From: Deltaproteobacteria bacterium
GTDB lineage: Bacteria > Desulfobacterota > Desulfuromonadia > Desulfuromonadales > BM103
Reading direction: 5' to 3'
DNA length: 9,437 bases
NCBI GenBank assembly: GCA_019313105.1
Contig: JAFDBW010000035.1
Coordinates: 1-9,437 of the forward strand
Made by a program: the position numbers and the translations under genes. Positions 1 to 6,757 of this stretch are shown here, piece after piece. The notes under the pieces are model-generated. The model did not search any database. It was not told where the DNA came from and saw only the letters and a program-made list of their open reading frames with translations. Positions within the stretch are counted from its first letter, which is position 1; each line of letters opens with the position of its first letter.

Positions 1-1413
1 AACCGCCCCCTTGACAATGCAGGTGGCATCTTCCTCCCGGACAAACCGTGCAGCGTAGCGCTGCTCCGATTCAAAGGGGATGTCCCCAAGGACGATATGC
101 CGGTCGATTTCCGCTTCCGGGTCAAGTCCAAGCTTATGGGCCAGGGCCAGCAGCGCCACATCCATGGCATCACCCTGATGCAGCCACTCGCCAAAGACGA
201 AGCGCAAGGACGCCTCATTGCACAGGACGCCGGCCAGGGCCAGCTGACGAAGGCGATCCATCTCTTGGTTCTGCGGTATCGAGCCATCATTTCGACTGAC
301 CTCCCCCGCCCCGGCGTAACCTTCACCGCTGACCCGGTAAGAGAGCCCTTCCGGCAACCAGATCTGGCGAACCGTCTGTCGGTTCACCGTCAGGGTACCG
401 GTTTTGTCACTGGCGATACAGGTGCAGCTTCCCAGCCCTTCCACAGCCGTCAACTTGCGCACAATAACGTTGCGGCGTGCCATCCTGGTCGTCGCAATCG
501 ACAGAGCGACGGTCATAGCCACCGGCAGTCCTTCCGGGATGGCCGAGACCGCCAAGGCGACAGCCATCAGGAAGACCTCGTTGAACGGCGTGCCCTGTGA
601 GAAGGCAACAACCGCCAACAAAACAACAAAGCCAACCACCAGATAACTGACCTGGCGGGCGAACTGCTCCATACGGATCACCAGCGGCGGTTTGGCCACC
701 GCAGTCGTGGCGACCGCCGCTGCGATTGAACCGACCTCGGTCTGTTGTGCCGTTGCGACCACGACACCGACCCCTCTCCCCTGGGTTACGCTGCTACCGG
801 CAAAGGCAAGGTTGCCACGCTCACTCAAGAGTGCCGCTTCCGGGTAAACGCCCACATGTTTGACAACTGCCTGGGATTCACCGGTCAACAGCGACTCATC
901 GACAGACAGGTTGTGGATATCCAGCAGGCGGACATCAGCCGGAACCCGGTCGCCCGATTCAAGGACAACGATATCACCCATGACCAGGTTTTCCGCGTCA
1001 AGATCTTGAACCTGGTTATCACGCCTGACTCGACAGGTAATTTTCAGAAGTTCCTGAAGAGCCGCTGCGCCACGCTCGGCTTTCCATTCCTGGAAAGTGC
1101 CCAACAAAGCGTTCAGCAGGATCACGGCAAAGATAAAGCCGGCATCGGTCCATTCGCCAATCGCCATAGAGACCAGGCCGGCGGCAATCAGAATATAGAT
1201 CAAAGGGCTGAGGAACTGGTGGATAAAGATGGTGGCGAGACCGGGCTGCGGCTTCCCGGGCAGCAGGTTGGGCCCATATTGATCCAGACGAACTGCAGCC
1301 TCGCTGCTGGTCAGACCCTGCCGGCAACTTCGTGTCCTGTTGAGGACTTCGGAATCCTTCAAAGCATGCCAGGAAACCTTCGAGGATGTGGTCTTTACCA
1401 CGTCCCTGGTCAT
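1..1413 (-). CDS. P2A-type cation-transporting P-type ATPase (Ca2+-ATPase-like), C-terminus beyond window
   Basis: ATP-driven inner-membrane cation pump; the first 471 residues are in the window and the frame is open to base 1. Seen in order: N-terminal cation-ATPase domain (about 13-85, with YGPN at 46-49), two membrane helices (about 60-105), actuator domain with TGES at 177-180, helices 3-4 with PEGLP at 293-297, the phosphorylation motif SDKTGTLT at 335-342 (Asp336 takes the phosphate), and the start of the nucleotide-binding domain ending in KGA at 468-470. PEGLP, with a Glu at the SERCA Glu309 position, is typical of P2A pumps of the Ca2+ type. A heavy-metal P1B pump would carry CPC and N-terminal metal-binding domains, and neither is present. 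Transported ion not proven; Ca2+ or Mn2+ is the inference. Start chosen at 1413 because GGGAGGAG lies just upstream; an in-frame ATG at 1458 has a poorer ribosome site. It is divergent from folK. Confidence 0.93.
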   Translation of the reverse strand, partial: MTRDVVKTTSSKVSWHALKDSEVLNRTRSCRQGLTSSEAAVRLDQYGPNLLPGKPQPGLATIFIHQFLSPLIYILIAAGLVSMAIGEWTDAGFIFAVILLNALLGTFQEWKAERGAAALQELLKITCRVRRDNQVQDLDAENLVMGDIVVLESGDRVPADVRLLDIHNLSVDESLLTGESQAVVKHVGVYPEAALLSERGNLAFAGSSVTQGRGVGVVVATAQQTEVGSIAAAVATTAVAKPPLVIRMEQFARQVSYLVVGFVVLLAVVAFSQGTPFNEVFLMAVALAVSAIPEGLPVAMTVALSIATTRMARRNVIVRKLTAVEGLGSCTCIASDKTGTLTVNRQTVRQIWLPEGLSYRVSGEGYAGAGEVSRNDGSIPQNQEMDRLRQLALAGVLCNEASLRFVFGEWLHQGDAMDVALLALAHKLGLDPEAEIDRHIVLGDIPFESEQRYAARFVREEDATCIVKGAV

Positions 1414-1476
1414 CAGCTCCTCCCGACGACTGCAAAACCCGATCACAAATACGTTCATGGAAAGCCTTGCAGATGA

Positions 1477-1485
1477 ATTATATCA
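1477..1485 (-). promoter_or_regulatory. Extended -10 promoter for the P-type ATPase gene
   Basis: On the minus strand the sequence reads TGATATAAT, a perfect TATAAT preceded by the TGn extension. It lies about 64 bases upstream of the start at 1413. No good -35 hexamer sits 16-18 bases further upstream, which is usual for extended -10 promoters. Assigned from sequence only. Confidence 0.5.
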
Positions 1486-1526
1486 GGTTGTACAGGGCTT
1501 CGAAGCAAAAGGAGCCTCATGTGTGG

Positions 1527-1555
1527 TTGACGCACTTGTGTCACTATGGTTAAAT
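1527..1555 (+). promoter_or_regulatory. Sigma-70-like promoter for folK
   Basis: TTGACG at 1527-1532 and TTAAAT at 1550-1555 are separated by exactly 17 bases. Transcription would start near 1562, leaving a leader of about 23 bases that contains the AAAGGGAG ribosome site of folK (1566-1573). It points away from the divergent ATPase promoter. Confidence 0.5.
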
Positions 1556-1584
1556 CCTACCGTTGAAAGGGAGTCTTACACGTC

Positions 1585-2082
1585 ATGAATACAGCCTACC
1601 TCGGGCTAGGCAGCAACCTCGGCAACCGGATGGCTTTCCTGCGCAGCGGACGCGACACGCTGGTCGATCAATCTGGGATCGTACTGATCCGTGCGGCCGG
1701 GGTATACGAGACCGAAGCCGTAGGCGGCCCTCCGGAAAACCCTCTTTTTCTGAACACGGTCTTGCAAATAGAGACCTCGCTGGAACCACAGCAATTGCTC
1801 GCGACCTGCATGGCGGTCGAGGATGAGTTCGGGCGCTCCCGCCCGGTGCGCTGGTCACCCCGAACCCTGGATATCGACATCCTGTTTTATGCTGATCAGG
1901 TCATTAGCGAAGAGAACCTGATCACTCCACATCCCAGGCTCCAGGAACGCGCTTTTGTCCTTGCCCCACTGAGGGAAATCGCCCCCGATCTCAGGCATCC
2001 GGTGCTTGGGCAAACCATTACCGCGCTGGCCGCCGGATGCGCCGGCGTCGAGGAACTTGTGCCGATGCGCACAAGCTGGTGA
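1585..2082 (+). CDS. folK: 2-amino-4-hydroxy-6-hydroxymethyldihydropteridine pyrophosphokinase (HPPK)
   Basis: Cytoplasmic enzyme that transfers pyrophosphate from ATP to 6-hydroxymethyl-7,8-dihydropterin, the step before dihydropteroate synthase in folate synthesis. The 165 residues match the usual HPPK length of about 160. Visible signatures: GLGSNLGNR at 7-15, YET at 41-43, FLNTV at 55-59, the RW-SPRTLDIDIL segment at 89-100 whose Asp96 and Asp98 are the Mg2+ ligands of the family, HPR at 116-118, and ER-FVL-PL near 121-129. The start has AAAGGGAG about 11 bases upstream. No other folate gene is adjacent; the next gene starts only 5 bases after the stop, suggesting translational coupling. 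Confidence 0.96.
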   Translation: MNTAYLGLGSNLGNRMAFLRSGRDTLVDQSGIVLIRAAGVYETEAVGGPPENPLFLNTVLQIETSLEPQQLLATCMAVEDEFGRSRPVRWSPRTLDIDILFYADQVISEENLITPHPRLQERAFVLAPLREIAPDLRHPVLGQTITALAAGCAGVEELVPMRTSW

Positions 2083-2087
2083 TCGCA

Positions 2088-2339
2088 ATGCTGGTGCGTC
2101 TGTTGATCTGGCTGATTGTCGGCTTCCTGGTTTACACGGTCTTCCAGATGATCAAACAGGCCATACTGAAGCCACCCGGAACACCGCCGGAGAAAAGCAG
2201 CCGCGGAGAAGAAATGATCCGCGATCCGGAATGCGGGACCTATGTGCCACGCAACGATGCGATAAAAACCCATGTCGAGGGCAAAGCCTGCTATTTCTGC
2301 TCGGAAGAATGTCGGGACAAATACCTGGAACGCAGCTGA
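2088..2339 (+). CDS. Small membrane-anchored YHS/TRASH-like protein
   Basis: An 83-residue protein with one N-terminal hydrophobic helix (about 3-24), a polar linker, and a C-terminal metal-finger-like segment. That segment reads DPECGTYV at 46-53, then CYFCSEECRDKYL at 68-80. Cysteines 49, 71 and 75 (with Cys68 as an extra) have the spacing of YHS/TRASH-type domains, which are thought to bind metal ions; here metal binding is inferred. The domain probably faces the cytoplasm or periplasm at the membrane; topology cannot be decided from sequence. Start chosen at 2088, directly before the hydrophobic helix and 5 bases after the folK stop. The frame extends up to 2037, but that would overlap folK and add an arginine-rich stretch. 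The ribosome site is weak (GGTG), consistent with coupling to folK. Similar small proteins are often annotated as hypothetical or PP0621-like. Confidence 0.8.
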   Translation: MLVRLLIWLIVGFLVYTVFQMIKQAILKPPGTPPEKSSRGEEMIRDPECGTYVPRNDAIKTHVEGKACYFCSEECRDKYLERS

Positions 2340-2383
2340 TCGCTGCATTCCCTTTGCATAGCGCTGATAAAAGGAGAGAATAG

Positions 2384-3034
2384 ATGAAATTTTTTATCGA
2401 TACAGCCGACGTCAAGGAAATTGCGGCGGCAACAGAACTGGGCCTCGTCGACGGGGTGACCACCAACCCATCGCTGGTCGCCAAAAGCGGCCGGGATTTC
2501 CACGATGTTCTCAAAGAAATCATCTCGCTGGTTGACGGGCCGATCTCAGCGGAGGTCGTGGCAACAGACGCCGCAGCCATGATCAAAGAAGCCGAAGTAC
2601 TGGCAAAGCTTGACCCCGAGAAAATCGTCATCAAACTGCCGTTGACTGAAGAGGGGCTGAAAGCGACCAAGGCATTGAGCCAGAAGGGGTTCAAAACCAA
2701 CCTGACCCTGATCTTCTCGCCTTTGCAGGCATTGCTGGCCGCCAAGGCCGGCGCCACCTATGTCTCGCCTTTCGTCGGCCGGCTTGATGATGTCGGTCAT
2801 GAAGGGATGGAATGCGTCGAACAGATTCGCACCATATTTGACAATTACGGTTATGGCACCGAAATCATCGTTGCCTCGGTGCGCAGCCCGCAACACGTCC
2901 TGCAGGCCGGGATGATCGGCGCCGATATCTGCACGATTCCTTACAGTGTCATGCTGCAGCTGGCGAAGCACCCGCTGACCGACATCGGCCTCGAGAAGTT
3001 CCTCGCCGACTGGCAGAAGCATGTTGCAAAATAG
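2384..3034 (+). CDS. tal: Transaldolase, short TalC/FSA-like subfamily
   Basis: Cytoplasmic (beta/alpha)8-barrel enzyme of the non-oxidative pentose phosphate pathway, moving a dihydroxyacetone unit between sugar phosphates. The 216 residues are the length of the short subfamily (E. coli FSA about 220), not of classical TalB (about 317). Visible: FIDTADV with Asp6, GVTTNPS at 24-30, and IVIKLPLT with the Schiff-base Lys84 (equivalent to Lys85 of FSA). Residues that separate the two activities favour transaldolase: Glu57 replaces FSA Gln59, and VSPFVGR puts Ser128 and Phe130 where FSA has Ala129 and Tyr131. A strong AAAAGGAGAG ribosome site lies upstream. The gene starts 44 bases after the YHS-like gene and may be transcribed with it. 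Confidence 0.94.
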   Translation: MKFFIDTADVKEIAAATELGLVDGVTTNPSLVAKSGRDFHDVLKEIISLVDGPISAEVVATDAAAMIKEAEVLAKLDPEKIVIKLPLTEEGLKATKALSQKGFKTNLTLIFSPLQALLAAKAGATYVSPFVGRLDDVGHEGMECVEQIRTIFDNYGYGTEIIVASVRSPQHVLQAGMIGADICTIPYSVMLQLAKHPLTDIGLEKFLADWQKHVAK

Positions 3035-3138
3035 GCTTTTTCTTGGTAGATCAAGAAGTCTAGATCATATCAAAAGGAAGTCTTATTCCATTTTAACGTG
3101 TCATGCTGAGAGCCATTTAGAGTGAGGAGAAATTTATT

Positions 3139-3990
3139 ATGAGATCGATTCTGGCCAGTTTTTTAGTCATTACTTTTTTTGTTGCCCCCCTCTCCGCGCA
3201 AGAGTTGACCGGCACCCTGCAACAGATTCAGAAGTCCGGAAAAATCAAGATTGGCTATCGTGCGTCTGTGCCACCCTTGTCCTTTTTGAATAAAGACGGT
3301 GCTCCCGTCGGCTACTCGATTGATCTCTGCGAAGAAATTGCCACTGCCGTCAAGCAAAAAATTGGCAGTGATCTCAGCGTTGAGTATATCCCGGTAACTT
3401 CTGCAGATCGCTTTGACGCCTTGACCGAAAACCGGATCGATATCCTCTGCGGTGCAACGACAAAAACCCTTACCCGCAGTGAAAAAGTCGATTTCACGCA
3501 ACTGACATTCGTTACCGGCGGTTCCTTCATGTCCCTGAAGAAAACCAAAATTATAAACAATTTCGAGGGCAAAAGAATCGGCGTTTCAAAGGGCACGACC
3601 ACTGCCGAAAACCTGAAGAAGCTCCTTGAAGAAGCACAGACAAAAGCCGAGATTGTTCTGATGGACTCATCGGCGGAAGCTCTCGAGGCATTGAACAAGG
3701 AGGAAATCGACGCCATCGCCGCAGACCAGGTGGTTCTCATCGGACTGGCACTGACCTCGGGCAAACCCGGCAACTACTCGGTCCTTCCTGATCTGTTCTC
3801 CTACGAGCCTTTCGCCTTGGCCGTACGGCGCAATGATGCAGACTTCCGCCTGGTCGCCGATCGCGTGATCGCCGAGCTGTACAGGACCGGGAAGATCAAG
3901 GACATTTACGACCGCTGGTTCGGCGTTTTTGCCAAGCAGAGATCGACGGCTTTTGATGCGCTGATCCAGCTCAGCGCGATCCCGGAGTAG
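3139..3990 (+). CDS. Periplasmic amino-acid-binding protein, solute-binding family 3 (GltI-like)
   Basis: A 283-residue secreted solute receptor. A Sec signal peptide (about 1-20, cleavage probably after LSA) precedes a two-lobe SBP family 3 domain. Typical elements: IKIGYR at 36-41, GYSIDLC at 58-64, RIDILCGATTKTLTRSEKVDF at 99-119, a second-lobe segment GKRIGVSKGTTT near 144-155, and IDAIAADQ. Cys64 and Cys104 lie where glutamate/aspartate-type binding proteins (GltI family) tend to have cysteines and could form a disulfide. Substrate is therefore guessed as an acidic or polar amino acid. The ABC permease and ATPase that would normally accompany it are absent on either side, so it is an orphan receptor or serves distant components. 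GAGGAG lies 9 bases before the start. The next gene begins 44 bases downstream. Confidence 0.88.
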   Translation: MRSILASFLVITFFVAPLSAQELTGTLQQIQKSGKIKIGYRASVPPLSFLNKDGAPVGYSIDLCEEIATAVKQKIGSDLSVEYIPVTSADRFDALTENRIDILCGATTKTLTRSEKVDFTQLTFVTGGSFMSLKKTKIINNFEGKRIGVSKGTTTAENLKKLLEEAQTKAEIVLMDSSAEALEALNKEEIDAIAADQVVLIGLALTSGKPGNYSVLPDLFSYEPFALAVRRNDADFRLVADRVIAELYRTGKIKDIYDRWFGVFAKQRSTAFDALIQLSAIPE

Positions 3991-4034
3991 GCGGATTTTT
4001 TATCTATCATTACCCATTAGAGTAGGAGACTGAC

Positions 4035-4919
4035 ATGCAGAACACTTTTCATGGGATTTTGCCTTTGCTTTTAGCAGTCCTGATTTCAACCCTCTGTTTC
4101 GCAAATGTATCGGCCGCAGGTGAGACCATGGACGAAGCCGAGCTGTGGGCGGATATCTCCGAAGAGATCAACGAGGCTCCGGTTTATGATGACGCCAAGG
4201 CCGATAAGCGCAAATGGTCGCTCAGCATCGGGCTGGGCGGTGGTGTCTCGCCCGATTATGAGGGCTCCAACGACTACGGGTTCGGCTTTGGCCCCAACAT
4301 TTCAGCTACCTGGCGAGATACGATCTTCTACCGGGGCAAATCCCTGGGTGTCAACATCATCCGGCAAAAGAATCTCAAAGCCGGCCTTATCGCGGCCCGG
4401 GCGGCAAAGCGTAAAGAAGATGACAACGACAAACTGGAGGGCCTCGGTGACGTTGACAGCGGCATCGAGGTGGGCGGGTTCGTTTCCTACAGGAACAAGC
4501 CCTGGCGTTTCATGGCAGAAGCCCGACAGGAAGTCGACTCCGGGCACGAAGGCGCACTGCTGGAGTTGAGCGTCGGTACGGACCTGCCTCTTGCCAAACC
4601 ACTGGTGTTTGTCGAACTCGGCACAACCCTGGTGGATGACGACTACATGAAGAGCTTTTTCGGCGTCGATTCTCAACAATCAGCAGACTCGGGTCTGAAG
4701 AAATACAACGCGGACGCCGGCATCAAGGATGTCAACATAAGCCTCTCGGCCGGCTACCCGCTCACCGATCGTTGGCGGATCGCTGCTATGGTGGAATACA
4801 AGAGGCTTCTGGGCGACGCGGCAGACAGCCCGATCGTCGATGACGAGAACCAGTTCACTGCCGGATTGGGCCTGACCTATCGCTTGGGCTCCAAGTTCCG
4901 CGCAGACGAACTTGAATAA
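4035..4919 (+). CDS. MipA/OmpV family outer-membrane protein
   Basis: A 294-residue exported protein. A signal peptide (about 1-28, cleavage near VSAA) is followed by an acidic segment (29-58) and then a beta-barrel-like region of alternating strands. The family hallmark is visible as GGGVSPDYEGSNDYGFG near 68-84, followed by strand/turn patterns such as FGPNISATW and GLGLTYRLG at the end. MipA of E. coli is a scaffold for murein synthesis, and OmpV is an outer-membrane protein; the role here is unknown. Unlike many outer-membrane barrels it does not end in Phe: the last strand is followed by an 11-residue charged tail (ending ADELE). AGGAG precedes the start. It may be cotranscribed with the binding protein 44 bases upstream. 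Confidence 0.85.
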   Translation: MQNTFHGILPLLLAVLISTLCFANVSAAGETMDEAELWADISEEINEAPVYDDAKADKRKWSLSIGLGGGVSPDYEGSNDYGFGFGPNISATWRDTIFYRGKSLGVNIIRQKNLKAGLIAARAAKRKEDDNDKLEGLGDVDSGIEVGGFVSYRNKPWRFMAEARQEVDSGHEGALLELSVGTDLPLAKPLVFVELGTTLVDDDYMKSFFGVDSQQSADSGLKKYNADAGIKDVNISLSAGYPLTDRWRIAAMVEYKRLLGDAADSPIVDDENQFTAGLGLTYRLGSKFRADELE

Positions 4920-5101
4920 TTGGCAAGAAACATCATCTACATCCCGGAAAAAGAGAAAGAGACCGGCTTGGCGCAAACTTCATCGTCAAGTGGGTCGCCC
5001 GCGAAGAGGTTAATGCACCGATCATAGAGTGCGTTATGGCCGGCAATCAGAGACGGGCGTTTGTTCCGTCAGGCCGGGTTATCAAAGAAGTGGCAAAATA
5101 A
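4916..5101 (+). other. Startless coding-like frame, possible gene remnant
   Basis: An open frame of 61 codons ends at TAA 5099-5101. The second half reads as a protein-like peptide, with segments such as FIVKWVAREEVNAPI and NQRRAFVPSGRVIKEVAK, and its codons tend to begin with G or A. The only ATG is at 5036 (21 residues left) and no ribosome site precedes it. I do not recognise the family. It may be the tail of a decayed gene, or chance. Confidence 0.25.
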
Positions 5102-5215
5102 AATAGTGTGACTGTGAAGTCCGCCAATCGTCCATCGCTTTACCGTCAACCCGTCGCTGGAGAAGGGGACCCTTCCGAACAGCCGGTGCCCTGTTTTGTA
5201 CTCCTGTCCAAGAAG

Positions 5216-5248
5216 AGGGCCATATTCTAGACCCTTATGTGCCCTTTA
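5216..5248 (+). terminator. Weak terminator-like inverted repeat
   Basis: AGGGCCATA at 5216-5224 can pair with TATGTGCCCT at 5236-5245 with one bulged T and an 11-base loop, followed by a short TTTA. It lies about 300 bases after the MipA-like gene. The short stem and poor T-tract make it a weak candidate. Confidence 0.25.
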
Positions 5249-5284
5249 TGGTCAGGACATTCACGATGCATCCTTAAAAAACCC

Positions 5285-5293
5285 TGCTATAAT
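5285..5293 (+). promoter_or_regulatory. Extended -10 promoter for the OmpA-like lipoprotein gene
   Basis: TGCTATAAT is a perfect TATAAT with the TGn extension. No clear -35 hexamer is present, as expected for this promoter class. Transcription would start near 5300, giving a leader of about 45 bases with GGAG at 5333-5336. The position supports 5345 as the true start of the lipoprotein. Confidence 0.6.
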
Positions 5294-5344
5294 AACCGTC
5301 ATTCTTCACTGTTCACTCACATCAATCATCATGGAGACATCAGC

Positions 5345-5995
5345 ATGAAAAAATTGTTCGTTCTGTTAATCGTTATTTTGTTCCTCGCCGGCTGTGCACC
5401 GCCGCAGAACAATCAGGAAAAAGGGACTCGCTACGGGGCTCTGGGCGGCGCTGCCGCCGGCGCCCTGCTTGGCCAGGCGATCGGCGGCAATACCAAGGGC
5501 ACCTTGATAGGCGCGGGCGTGGGCGCCTTGGCTGGTGGAGTCGTTGGCAACCAGGTTGGCAAAAAGATGGATGAGCAGGAGGCGGCCATGCGCCGCGAAC
5601 TGGCTTCTGTCGAAGCCGCCAATATCCAGCGTACCGCCGATGTCCTGGCCGTCACCTTCAGGTCGGACTACCTGTTTGCGGTTGGCTCTGCCAACCTGAA
5701 CGCCGGATCTTTCAACGAGATCAGCCGGGTCAGCCGGGTTCTCAACCAGTATCCTGACACCACGATCCAGGTCGCCGGTCACACTGACAGTACCGGTTCA
5801 GAACAGTCCAACCAGACCCTTTCGGAGCAGCGCGCATCAAACGTCAAGAATGCACTGGTCGGCCAGGGCGTCGACCCTAACCGAATCACCACGATAGGTT
5901 TTGGCGAATCGGCACCAATCGCCGACAACAGTAGCGAATCCGGCCGTCAGCTGAACCGCCGGGTTGTCATCACAATCCAACCGCGTAACGCGTAA
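5345..5995 (+). CDS. OmpA-domain lipoprotein with glycine zipper (YiaD-like)
   Basis: A 216-residue lipoprotein, probably anchored in the outer membrane and holding it to peptidoglycan. The signal peptide ends in the lipobox LAGC (14-17), so Cys17 would be lipidated; Ala follows it, compatible with outer-membrane sorting. Residues 31-72 form a glycine-zipper segment (GALGGAAAGALLG and later GAGVGALAGGVVG). Residues about 105-213 are an OmpA C-terminal domain, with VAGHTDSTG at 143-151 and the LSEQRA motif at 159-164; Asp148 and Arg163 are the positions that bind diaminopimelate in the family. Start chosen at 5345 because the lipoprotein signal begins there and the promoter lies at 5285-5293; longer versions from 5237 are unlikely. 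The next gene follows after 27 bases. Confidence 0.92.
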   Translation: MKKLFVLLIVILFLAGCAPPQNNQEKGTRYGALGGAAAGALLGQAIGGNTKGTLIGAGVGALAGGVVGNQVGKKMDEQEAAMRRELASVEAANIQRTADVLAVTFRSDYLFAVGSANLNAGSFNEISRVSRVLNQYPDTTIQVAGHTDSTGSEQSNQTLSEQRASNVKNALVGQGVDPNRITTIGFGESAPIADNSSESGRQLNRRVVITIQPRNA

Positions 5996-6022
5996 AACGT
6001 CGCTTTCAAAGGAGAAAAACAC

Positions 6023-6478
6023 ATGCGTATCAAATCTGTTCTTTTAACCATGCTGTTGCTGGCCATTCCGTTTCTGTCTTTTGCCGAGGACGCCAATCAG
6101 TTAAGAAAAGAGATCATGATGGATCAAAAAAGATTGATCGTCATGGACAACATGGAACTGACCGAGGCTGAAGGTCAGGCGTTCTGGCCCGTCTATGAGA
6201 AACACCAGGAAGAGTTGTTCCAGGTCAATCAACGCGGTGCAAAGCTGATTCTGGCCTATGCCGCTGCCTACCAGACACTGACCGATGAGCAGGCCGTGAA
6301 ACTGATAGATGAATATTACGACATCCAGGATGAGCGGCTGACGGTCATGAAGAAGATGGCGAACGATGTGGGCAAAGTCCTGCCCGGCAAGAAGGCCTTC
6401 CGCTATTTACAGATTGAATCAAAGCTGTCGGCGATCGGCCGCTATGAACTGGCGAAAGCGATTCCACTGGCACAATAG
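6023..6478 (+). CDS. Small periplasmic protein with LTxxE/LTDEQ motifs (Spy/CpxP-like pattern)
   Basis: A 151-residue protein with a Sec signal peptide (about 1-21, cleavage after SFA) and a mature part predicted to be almost wholly helical and rich in Lys, Glu and Met. Two repeated elements stand out: LTEAEGQAFWPVYEKHQEEL at 47-66 and LTDEQAVKLIDEYYDIQDE at 86-104. This helix-hairpin pattern recalls periplasmic Spy/CpxP LTxxQ proteins, which act as chaperones or stress sensors, but the resemblance is by eye and the function is not established. AAAGGAG lies just before the start. It sits 27 bases after the OmpA-like lipoprotein gene and is followed by a strong terminator, so the two probably form one transcript. 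Confidence 0.75.
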   Translation: MRIKSVLLTMLLLAIPFLSFAEDANQLRKEIMMDQKRLIVMDNMELTEAEGQAFWPVYEKHQEELFQVNQRGAKLILAYAAAYQTLTDEQAVKLIDEYYDIQDERLTVMKKMANDVGKVLPGKKAFRYLQIESKLSAIGRYELAKAIPLAQ

Positions 6479-6538
6479 TTACAGTAAAGATGCCCCAAAT
6501 TTAGAACCGGAGCATCTTCATCGTCATGACAATGTGAC

Positions 6539-6576
6539 AACAGCCGGGAGCCCTTATGGGCTGCCGGCTGTTTATT
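6539..6576 (+). terminator. Rho-independent terminator after the lipoprotein operon
   Basis: AACAGCCGG (6539-6547) pairs with CCGGCTGTT (6564-6572). After one G/G mismatch an inner AGCCC/GGGCT stem closes on a TTAT loop, and TTTATT follows. It lies 61 bases after the stop of the LTxxE protein and clearly ends the plus-strand transcript. Confidence 0.85.
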
Positions 6577-6670
6577 GTGACGGTATTGCCAAAATCGATA
6601 GCACAACTAAAACTTGAGGCCTGGCCACAGAGAAAACCGCCATTTAGTCTTTAACTTTATCCCGGGGGTT

Positions 6671-6700
6671 AACTTTGTGTCTTAGCGCCTTGGTGGCTCG
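6671..6700. repeat. Probable copy of a dispersed intergenic repeat
   Basis: The segment contains CTTTGTGTCTTAGCGCCTT followed by GGTGGC. This resembles the CTTTGTGTC...CCTTGGTGG (reverse: CCACCAAGGC...CACAAAG) sequences that recur between genes in many environmental and deltaproteobacterial genomes. A second piece, GGCCACAGAGAAAA, lies at 6623-6636 and looks like a partial inverted counterpart. Recognition is from memory of such repeats; only one copy is visible here. Confidence 0.4.
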
Positions 6701-6757
6701 CCTTATCTTGTTGTCGCACGTTTCAAAAGTGAACACCGCGTCGGCTTTTCCTTCGCG

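Larger units (their letters stand above)
4920..5344. other. Gene-poor 425-base intergenic region
   Basis: No gene with a convincing start is seen. The stretch contains a startless coding-like frame (4916-5101), a weak inverted repeat (5216-5245) and the promoter of the OmpA-like lipoprotein (5285-5293). A reading frame continuing upstream of the lipoprotein from 5237 has no ribosome site and crosses the promoter, so it is not taken as coding. Confidence 0.6.

Noticed and set aside
1019..1435. Long minus-strand frame of 138 codons overlapping the ATPase gene
   Set aside because: It is out of frame with the ATPase, whose frame shows clear P-type motifs across the whole stretch; this is a shadow frame.
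97..1476. Plus-strand open frames opposite the ATPase
   Set aside because: Low-complexity, arginine- and glutamine-rich products with no ribosome sites, antisense to a convincing gene.
2037..2087. Upstream extension of the YHS-like protein
   Set aside because: It overlaps folK by 46 bases and adds an arginine-rich piece before the membrane helix; the ATG at 2088 fits better.
3041..3060. TTCTTG...CAAGAA hairpin after the transaldolase gene
   Set aside because: The stem is short and AT-rich, and no T-tract follows on either strand, so it is not called a terminator.
5237..5344. N-terminal extension of the OmpA-like lipoprotein
   Set aside because: It would bury the lipoprotein signal and cross the extended -10 promoter; the ATG at 5345 begins a classic lipoprotein signal.
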